Origin: Bacteroidales bacterium
GTDB lineage: Bacteria; Bacteroidota; Bacteroidia; Bacteroidales; JAAUTT01
Direction of reading: 5' to 3'
Assembly (NCBI GenBank): GCA_012031335.1
Contig: JAAUTT010000253.1
Location: forward strand, 1 to 6,625
DNA: 6,625 nucleotides
Of the stretch, positions 1 through 5,526 are shown piece by piece (the stretch's first letter is position 1; each line of letters opens with the position of its first letter). The notes below the pieces were generated by a model. It ran no database searches. It was not told the DNA's origin and worked only from the letters and a program-made list of their open reading frames with translations. The position numbers were made by a program, and so were the translations under genes.

Positions 1-161
1 TATAGATACAAACAGGTTACGTACTGTAGGGTATGGAGAAAAACAACCGGTAGCCTCCAATGATTCGGAGGAGGGACGAAGCCAGAACCGAAGAGTAACC
101 TTTGTAATCACAGCTAACGAAAAAATGAAAGAAGATGGCCCGCAAACAGGCTGGCATATGA
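1..161 (+). CDS. OmpA-family protein, C-terminal end (partial, frameshifted near its stop)
   Basis: This is the last ~50 residues of an OmpA C-terminal (peptidoglycan-binding) domain, read from base 2. The visible stretch carries the family's signature end: GYGEKQP, then ASNDSEEGR, then NRRVTFVI. The arginines of GR..NRR belong to the part of the domain that holds the diaminopimelate of peptidoglycan (family knowledge), so the product probably tethers the outer membrane to the cell wall. As written, the frame has no stop and runs straight into the signal peptide of the next gene. Dropping one base in the GGCCC run at 137-141 changes the tail to KMKEDARKQAGI followed by TGA at 159-161. That is a natural-looking OmpA ending and leaves a normal 23-base gap before the next ATG. 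I therefore call the stop at 161 and treat the fusion as an artefact or mutation. The N-terminal part lies outside the window. Confidence 0.85.
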
Positions 162-184
162 TACACTTTTTAACCTGGTATTTT

Positions 185-825
185 ATGAAAAAAAGATTTT
201 TAGGTTTGATGGTTTCGTTATTCTTTATAATGAATACAGCCAATGCTCAAATGTCTGTCGGAGTAAAAGGAGCCGTAACTATGTTTAATATGTCGCTTAA
301 GAATAACAACGACAATAAAATATCCACCCAAATGATTCCTAATTTTAACCTGGGATTATATGCTGATTTTCCCCTGGCTCCGGAATTTGCTATACGCCCC
401 GAAGTGCTGTTTGCAACCAAAGGATATAAAAGCGAAGATCTGGCTGATGCCAAAACCCGGCTTTCCTATATCGAGATTCCGGTAACTTTACTTTACAAAG
501 GGGCCTTGTACGGAGGTAATGTTCTGGTAGGTTTCGGACCTTATGCTGCTTTTGGGATAGGAGGGAAGATGACGAATGGAGAAACAGTTAAAGTGAAGTT
601 TAAAAACGATATTTCGTTGCAGGAAGCAACAGCAAGCCCTTATTTTAAACCTTTTGATTTTTGGTGGTAAATTTTTATGCAGGTTATGAACTCGCCAACG
701 GATTGATTTTTATCCTTGAAACTTCACTGGGTCTGGTTAATATTGCTCCCAAAATCGAAGGTCAGGAAAATGGTAATGCCAAAAATGTTGGATTCGGAAT
801 TTCAGTTGGTTATAAGCTTAAATAA
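185..825 (+). CDS. Outer-membrane beta-barrel (porin-like, PF13568-type) protein, interrupted by a frameshift
   Basis: The start is ATG 185 because it opens a clear signal peptide: MKKR, a hydrophobic core, then NTANA before Q, with predicted cleavage after about residue 21. The mature part alternates short amphipathic strands and turns, with phrases typical of the Bacteroidota small-barrel family, such as GVKGAV, RPEVLFATKGYK, YIEIPVTLLYK and GFGPYAAFGIGG. The first frame stops at 668-670 after PFDFWW. The adjacent frame is open from 658 and continues with NFYAGYELANG, ETSLGLVNI and a barrel-like end GFGISVGYKLK, stopping at 823-825. One extra base in the T5 run at 658-662 would join them into a 213-residue protein, the usual size of this family. 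It sits 23 bases after the OmpA gene and is probably co-transcribed with it. It should be an outer-membrane protein; its ligand or cargo is unknown. It could be a real pseudogene or a sequencing error. Confidence 0.8.
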
Positions 826-903
826 ACTTTAGAGCTTATCTGTTGTTTATTTTTCAGGTATAAATCTTTAAACGATGTATAACTCTTATGGCAAATTAAT
901 GAA

Positions 904-1067
904 ATGATTAAAACAAAACTTCTCTCTGGATCGGTTATACTTCTTATCTGCTGGTCTTTGTGCTTTTAGGCCTAAAGGTAGGAGGAGTAGTTCATTTTAT
1001 GCTCCTGTTTTCTGCAGTGGGATTCATTTCCTACATTTATTCAAATAAACATATTTTTCATCATTAA
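904..1067 (+). CDS. Small membrane protein, lmo0937/DUF5670-like, frameshifted
   Basis: A short reading frame starts at ATG 904 and reads MIKTKLLSGSVILLICW before hitting TAG at 967. The next frame over is open from 951 and reads FVLLGLKVGGVVHFML followed by a second hydrophobic stretch and the end YIYSNKHIFHH, stopping at 1065-1067. Adding one G to the GG at 953-954 fuses them into 54 residues. The order hydrophobic helix, Trp, Gly-x-x-x-GG-x-x-H, second hydrophobic helix is what I know from the ~50-residue lmo0937/DUF5670 family, common in Bacteroidota and often listed as stress-linked. The function of the family is unknown to me. The product should be an inner-membrane protein with two helices and a central GGVVH turn. 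The gene stands alone between the beta-barrel gene and the transglutaminase-like gene. Confidence is limited by its small size and the break. Confidence 0.55.
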
Positions 1068-1171
1068 TATTTTAATAAGGTATAATCCTTCAAACTTTGT
1101 TTATACTGCTCCACAAAATGTCCCATTTTTCTTTATTTTTAATAATTGATTTAATTTGAACATTTTTCCGA

Positions 1172-2898
1172 ATGCCTTTAACTGTAGATTTCACCGACAA
1201 AAAAACCTCGAAAAATACTCTTCGGCTTTTTCTCTTTCCGATATGGAAATTTTTGTTTTTCCCGAATTGCTATATCCTCTTGTAATTTCCAATATTATGA
1301 GTCCGCTTATCTGGCAATGGCGCGACGATCCCTGGTTTAAAGATATCCTTAAAAAAACTGTTAATTACAAGGTAAACCGTATCAAGCAATACATCATGGA
1401 TCATTTTATGTTTAACCTTGATCTGGAAACTTGGGGACTAACTCATAAGGAAACAGAAATATGCCGTTTCAGTCCCTTTATCGACAGGGCAACACTCGAA
1501 AAATCCAATGCCCTCTTTGGTTACGAAGGCGATAAATATTACTTTGATATTGATATCCGCCGGCATTTCGGATTGGATAAGTATACTACCGATATCATTC
1601 CCTATTGGAAAACTGAGACTGTTGAAGCCATGACTGCTTTCCGGTTCAAGGAAAACTTCGGGACTGGTGCTGGCGAGTGTGTTTCCTTTTCTGCCCTTTA
1701 TGCAGCTGCATTGTTTATAGTAGGACGCATTCCGCTCGAAAATATTTTTCTTATAGGAACCCCTTTGCACTCTCAGAATTTTATTGATATCCGGGAGGGA
1801 GTGCTTACCAATAACCGCCGTATAGTAACCAAAAACATGTGGTTCAACGGAACTGCTATGTCGGCAAAGGCCCGACGCGCGCTGGAAAATGAAAAGGTAA
1901 CCATTGTTTCGCATATATCCGGGTATATTCACCATATATATCCAAAGGCTACCATCAGCAAAACGTCATATGATCTTTTCTCGGTTCATCTGCGCGATTT
2001 TCTCCGAACAAATATTTCAGCAGTGAATTTTATCAATTTCCTGCGGTATCATATGACTTTCAAAAAGTGTTTTCAATATAAACATTGCATAAAGTCGCGC
2101 TATTATTACATTGCTCTCGAAACCATTTTCGAGTACGAACATCATAGCAAGTATAATTTTGCCGAAGGTTCCCGCGAAGCACTGCTCGAAGAGATTGAAG
2201 ACGAAGAGTTTTCATTGGCTCCCCTTGATAATCGGATTGAAATTCAGGAAGTGGAAGAATATCTGGAGAAAAACCCGAATAAGGATTTGGAAACCATCAT
2301 GGAATATTTTATATCCCGGGCTAAATCGAGTAACTGCAACAACGAAGATAATTTACGAAGGTTATTCATGGAATTCAACAGCTTTCTTACCGTTGAACCT
2401 AAACTTCCGGCGGTAAACAAGCAATTTATACCTTCAGATACGCTTCCGCTGAACCCAGATAATTCCAGGGAAGAAATCATAGAACTTGTTCAGCACTATG
2501 CAAATTCTAATGAAGTTGCTATGTTATCCTTATATGCTTTCAGGCAAATGGACCTGATTGACTGGCAGCCATTTGTCAAAGCTTCCATAGAGCGTAATCC
2601 GGTATCGGTTGAAGGATTGATGGGAAAGACAGCTTCCGAAGCCTATGGTTTAATTCTTAGTTTGGTTAACGAATCCATTTACGATGGCAAAAGATTGGCT
2701 CAACCCGATGAAACATGGAACTTTGGCAGGGGCGACGGAGTGGAAAAGGCTTTTGTACTGGCCAATTACCTTATAAACGGACTTAAAATCAAAAATCTTA
2801 TGCTTACTGTTAAAGGCAAAAAAGTATTGTTGAAAGCTGGCATGGATAGTTTTGAATTCGAATCAGTTAAGGATTTGGAGAAAGAAATACAGTTTTGA
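1172..2898 (+). CDS. Uncharacterised protein with transglutaminase-like Cys-His-Asp core (frameshift near the N-terminus)
   Basis: The uninterrupted frame covers 1204-2898 and could start at TTG 1156 or ATG 1243. The better start is ATG 1172 in the neighbouring frame: it reads MPLTVDFTDKK up to the A7 run at 1199-1205, and one extra A joins it to NLEKYSSAFSLSDMEIFVF, giving ~575 residues. In that numbering, GAGECVSFSALYAAAL places a Cys at ~170 at the head of a helix, TPLH a His at ~200 and NFID an Asp at ~206. This order and spacing fit a transglutaminase/cysteine-protease fold, but the His-Asp spacing is short and I do not recognise a named family. Residues ~340-385 are Glu-rich and probably helical. 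The end (~517-570) resembles the Cys region but lacks Cys and His. There is no signal peptide or membrane helix, so it is likely cytoplasmic. No operon partner is evident. Coding is near certain; enzymatic activity is inference. Confidence 0.85.
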
Positions 2899-2992
2899 TT
2901 TGCCGGAAACTTAGTTTTTGTAATCATTCTTCCACAAGGGGAATTGAACAATGTTTAGTATTTTTCGGAATTTAATTTAGCTTTTCTTGTAT

Positions 2993-3469
2993 ATGATAAA
3001 GATTGATCAAACATTTGCACAAAGCATTGTAAAACAGGCTGAAGAATCACCAAGAAGAAGAAAAAACTACAATTATCATCAAACATACGAAGAAGTAGTA
3101 AATCGTATGTTGAATGCCATGCAGACTGATACATATGTTCAACCTCATAAGCACGAAGATCCCGATAAGCATGAAATTTTTCTGATACTCACCGGTAAAG
3201 CTGCTGTGATTGAGTTTGATAACACCGGCAAAATTACTGATCATTATATTGTTGAGGCGGGTACCGGAAAATTTGGCGTGGAAATAGCACCACGGATATG
3301 GCATACAATTATTCCGTTGGTGGATGGCACTGTTGTTTATGAGATAAAAGAAGGTCCCTATTCGCCCATAAACGATAAAAACTTTGCAACATGGGCTCCC
3401 AGGGAGGGAGACGACAACTGCAAAGTTTTTAATCTTGAATTATTACAGCAGATAGGTTATCGGCCATAA
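2993..3469 (+). CDS. wbuC: WbuC-family cupin-fold metalloprotein
   Basis: This is a 158-residue single-cupin protein. It starts MIKIDQTF and continues with ESPRRRKNYNYH and a conserved-looking NRMLNAM segment, which match the N-terminal pattern of the WbuC family. The first cupin motif is PHKHEDPDKHEIF, giving His52, His54 and Glu61 as probable metal ligands. The second is the IWHTI segment, with His104 as the fourth ligand. ATG 2993 is preferred over TTG 2987, two codons upstream, because it matches the usual family start. WbuC is often found in O-antigen or surface-polysaccharide loci but its reaction is not established. Here no glycosyltransferase or sugar-nucleotide gene is adjacent, so a polysaccharide role is not supported by context. 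It follows the transglutaminase-like gene with a 94-base gap and probably has its own promoter. The reading frame is intact. Confidence 0.88.
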   Translation: MIKIDQTFAQSIVKQAEESPRRRKNYNYHQTYEEVVNRMLNAMQTDTYVQPHKHEDPDKHEIFLILTGKAAVIEFDNTGKITDHYIVEAGTGKFGVEIAPRIWHTIIPLVDGTVVYEIKEGPYSPINDKNFATWAPREGDDNCKVFNLELLQQIGYRP

Positions 3470-3484
3470 AAACTGATGTCTCAA

Positions 3485-3696
3485 TTATACCTGAGGATTC
3501 TGTAATTTCTCAGGTTCTTTCTTTTCTTCTTCTTTTGGCTCCTCATTCTTACTGGCCTTCTTGAATTCTTTAATCCCTGGCCAATTCCTTTCATCAATTC
3601 CGGAATCTTCTTTCCTCCAAATAAAAGGACCATTGCCAAAACAATGAGTATAATTTCCGGTGGTCCTAAAATACCTAAAACAATTGATAAGCTCAT
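3485..3696 (-). CDS. tatA: TatA-family Sec-independent translocase subunit (frameshifted)
   Basis: On the minus strand a frame starting at ATG 3696 encodes [20 protein letters not shown], then [11 protein letters not shown]. This is the classic TatA/TatE layout: a very short N-terminus, one membrane helix, an FGG hinge with KK, then an amphipathic helix. The frame then drifts into Arg-rich nonsense. The neighbouring frame supplies [17 protein letters not shown] and the end LQNPQV, stopping at 3485-3487. One extra G in the GGG run (CCC at 3575-3577 on the plus strand) restores a 70-residue protein with the acidic, low-complexity tail usual for TatA. Earlier starts (TTG 3723 or, in the other frame, ATG 3745) would add atypical residues and overlap the predicted promoter. 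TatA oligomers form the pore for folded proteins carrying twin-arginine signals, together with TatC, which is not in this window. It is convergent with the cupin gene, with 15 bases between the stops. Confidence 0.85.
3490..3514 (+). terminator. Possible weak terminator hairpin after the cupin gene
   Basis: CCTGAG (3490-3495) pairs perfectly with CTCAGG (3509-3514) around a 13-base loop, and is followed by a pyrimidine-rich stretch beginning TTCTTTCTTTTC. It starts 21 bases past the cupin stop and could end that transcript. The stem is short, the loop is long and it overlaps the 3' end of tatA coding sequence, so support is weak. Confidence 0.25.
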
Positions 3697-3720
3697 AACA
3701 TTCAATATTTTTATTCCAGC

Positions 3721-3728
3721 CAAAAGTA
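3721..3728 (-). promoter_or_regulatory. Bacteroidota -7 promoter element for tatA
   Basis: Read on the minus strand the bases are TACTTTTG, a perfect match to the Bacteroidota sigma-A -7 consensus TAnnTTTG. It lies 24 bases upstream of the chosen tatA ATG (3696), a plausible distance for a short leader. A clear TTTG at -33 is not visible; the position where it should be falls in a perfect palindrome (3746-3755). Confidence 0.4.
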
Positions 3729-3745
3729 ATAAATTTTATATGCAT

Positions 3746-3755
3746 TTAACGTTAA
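3746..3755. repeat. Perfect 10-base palindrome TTAACGTTAA upstream of tatA
   Basis: This is a perfect inverted repeat, visible by eye. It covers the place where the -33 element of the predicted tatA promoter would be, so it could be an operator or simply part of an AT-rich region. A 10-base AT-rich palindrome can easily occur by chance. Confidence 0.3.
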
Positions 3756-3865
3756 GTTAATTTATTTTAACCCAAATAAAGCATTAGAAGTTTAATTTGC
3801 CTTTCAGGCTGTATTGGTGAACCTTTTGCAGGTTAACCCGGATACCGGCACCCGCCTAAAACTTT

Positions 3866-3895
3866 AAGCAACAGAGTACTTCGTTCCTGCTGCTT
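3866..3895. other. Imperfect stem-loop in the tatA-glmM spacer
   Basis: AAGCAACAG (3866-3874) pairs with CTGCTGCTT (3887-3895) with one mismatch around a 12-base loop, followed by TATTCTGTTT. On the plus strand this has a loose resemblance to an intrinsic terminator, but there is no plus-strand gene upstream within the spacer. It could be a remnant, the end of an unseen small RNA, or chance. Confidence 0.25.
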
Positions 3896-4031
3896 TATTC
3901 TGTTTAACAATAAAACCTTACGCATTTTCGTTTTAATATTTTACTACTTTACCATAAATGTTTCGGTTTTCCATGTAACTTAGCCCATCTTATATACTTT
4001 TATACTTGTTTTAATCAAAATTCATTAATCA

Positions 4032-5417
4032 ATGACCCTTATCAAATCTATTTCTGGAATTCGGGGAACAATTGGAGGTAATCCCGGAGATAATCTTACC
4101 CCGCTTGATATTGTTAAATTTACTTCTGCTTACGGAACCTGGATAAAAAATCAATCATCGGATGTTTTACGTCCCCGGGTTATTGTAGGTCGCGATGCCC
4201 GCATATCGGGAAGTATGGCCCAGCAAATTATTGTGGGTACTTTGAATGGACTTGGTATTGATGTAACCGATATCGGGCTTGCTACCACACCTACTGTTGA
4301 AATTGCTGTTACAAAAGAAGGGGCCTCAGGAGGCATTATTCTTACTGCCAGTCATAATCCAAAACAATGGAATGCATTAAAGCTGTTGAATAAAAAGGGT
4401 GAATTCATTTCCGACATGGATGGCAAAGCAATACTTTCGATGGCCGAAAAGGACCAGTTTGTTTATGCCGAAGTTGATAATTTAGGAAAAACTGAATCTA
4501 AAGATTATACACAGATCCATATCGATGAGGTATTGGCGCTTAATTTGGTTAACCGGGAAGCGATTGCCAAAAGGAATTTTAAGGTTAGTATCGATTGCGT
4601 AAATTCTGTGGGTGGCATTGTTCTTCCCAAATTATTGAATGCATTGGGAGTAAAAGAGGTGATTCAGCTTTATTGCGAACCCAACGGTATTTTCCCGCAT
4701 AATCCCGAACCATTACCCGAACATTTGACCGAAATTTCGAAAGTTACCAAAGAAAATGGTGCAGATGTAGGCTTTGTTGTCGACCCCGATGTTGATCGAC
4801 TGGCGATTATCAATGAGGATGGTTCTATGTTTGGCGAAGAATATACTCTGGTTGCCGTTTCCGATTATATTCTTTCGCATGATAAAGGTAATACCGTTTC
4901 TAATTTATCTTCATCCAGAGCACTGAGAGACGTAACCGTTCAACATGGCGGATCTTATAAGGCTGCTGCTGTAGGCGAAGTGAATGTTGTTGCAGCCATG
5001 AAACAAACCAATGCTGTAATTGGTGGCGAGGGTAACGGAGGCATTATATATCCTGCTTCTCATTATGGAAGAGACGCTTTGGTGGGAATTGCCTTGTTTT
5101 TAAGTCACCTGGCCACTTCCGGACACAAGTGTTCACAATTGCGGGCAAAATATCCGGCTTACTTCATTTCCAAGAATAAAATTGAGCTAACTCCGGGAAT
5201 TAATGTCGATGCCATCCTTCAAAAAGTGAAAGAGAAATATAAAAATGAACAGGTAAATGATATTGATGGTGTTAAAATTGATTTTCCTGCCGAATGGGTT
5301 CATCTGCGTAAATCCAATACAGAGCCCATTATCAGGATATATGCCGAAAGTACAAGTGCAGAGAATGCCGATAAACTTGCTAAAAATATGATCGAAGTAA
5401 TTAAGTCGCTCATTTAA
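4032..5417 (+). CDS. glmM: Phosphoglucosamine mutase (alpha-D-phosphohexomutase superfamily)
   Basis: This is an intact 461-residue alpha-D-phosphohexomutase with all four family landmarks. The phosphoserine loop TASHNP has the catalytic Ser at 107. The metal loop DPDVDR spans 251-256, with Asp251, 253 and 255 binding Mg2+. The sugar-specificity loop GGEGNGG spans 331-337, and the C-terminal phosphate-binding loop is RKSNTEPIIRIYAES at 426-440. The start MTLIKSISGIRGT matches the family N-terminus. GlmM converts glucosamine-6-phosphate to glucosamine-1-phosphate on the way to UDP-GlcNAc, for peptidoglycan and lipid A, in the cytoplasm. The GEGNGG loop and overall length fit the archaeal-like GlmM group of Bacteroidota; a phosphomannomutase or phosphoglucomutase activity cannot be excluded from sequence alone. 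It has its own long upstream spacer, and the next gene starts 109 bases downstream on the same strand. Confidence 0.9.
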   Translation: MTLIKSISGIRGTIGGNPGDNLTPLDIVKFTSAYGTWIKNQSSDVLRPRVIVGRDARISGSMAQQIIVGTLNGLGIDVTDIGLATTPTVEIAVTKEGASGGIILTASHNPKQWNALKLLNKKGEFISDMDGKAILSMAEKDQFVYAEVDNLGKTESKDYTQIHIDEVLALNLVNREAIAKRNFKVSIDCVNSVGGIVLPKLLNALGVKEVIQLYCEPNGIFPHNPEPLPEHLTEISKVTKENGADVGFVVDPDVDRLAIINEDGSMFGEEYTLVAVSDYILSHDKGNTVSNLSSSRALRDVTVQHGGSYKAAAVGEVNVVAAMKQTNAVIGGEGNGGIIYPASHYGRDALVGIALFLSHLATSGHKCSQLRAKYPAYFISKNKIELTPGINVDAILQKVKEKYKNEQVNDIDGVKIDFPAEWVHLRKSNTEPIIRIYAESTSAENADKLAKNMIEVIKSLI

Positions 5418-5459
5418 TTGCTCTGGCTTGATTATTGATGCAAAAACGGATTTTTATAA

Positions 5460-5492
5460 AGCTGTTTGTAGAATTAACCCTACAAAACAGCT
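5460..5492. other. Strong stem-loop between glmM and the adaptor gene
   Basis: AGCTGTTTGTAG (5460-5471) pairs with CTACAAAACAGCT (5480-5492), forming 12 base pairs with a single bulged A around an 8-base loop. It starts 42 bases after the glmM stop and ends 34 bases before the adaptor ATG. No T tract follows on either strand at the right place, so it is not a canonical terminator. It may be an mRNA-stabilising or regulatory leader structure, or a factor-dependent end for glmM. Confidence 0.5.
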
Positions 5493-5526
5493 ATCAACAA
5501 TTAACTTACTGCCAAGCCCACCAACA

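Larger units (their letters stand above)
3697..4031. other. 335-base intergenic region between divergent tatA and glmM
   Basis: No credible reading frame or known RNA gene is visible here. It holds the tatA promoter side (3721-3755), a more GC-rich middle (about 3800-3895) with several small inverted repeats, and an AT-rich stretch just before glmM. The repeats are AACCT/AGGTT at 3820-3834, CCGG-ata-CCGG at 3838-3848, and the 9-base imperfect stem at 3866-3895. A TATACTTG at 4001-4008 is one mismatch from the TAnnTTTG -7 consensus and could be the glmM promoter, 23 bases before its ATG. No convincing -33 element accompanies it. Confidence 0.5.

Noticed and set aside
125..670. A single 181-residue protein starting at ATG 125
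   Set aside because: Its first 20 residues are the tail of the OmpA frame; the signal peptide starts at ATG 185 and the frame upstream is open to the window edge with OmpA motifs.
1151..1158. TTAATTTG as a -7 promoter element for the 1172 gene
   Set aside because: It has one mismatch to TAnnTTTG, no -33 partner about 20 bases upstream, and would put the transcript start almost on the start codon.
1438..1935. 165-codon open frame on the minus strand
   Set aside because: It lies fully inside the transglutaminase-like gene, its translation has no family features, and the plus-strand protein has clear domain structure there.
2111..2416. 101-codon plus-strand frame within the transglutaminase-like gene
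   Set aside because: It is out of frame with a clearly coding sequence and rich in Lys/Ile/Trp with no recognisable motif.
650..3600. Programmed ribosomal frameshifting at the broken genes
   Set aside because: Five unrelated genes would all need it, the sites lack a common slippery heptamer with a downstream structure, and each is fixed by one homopolymer base.
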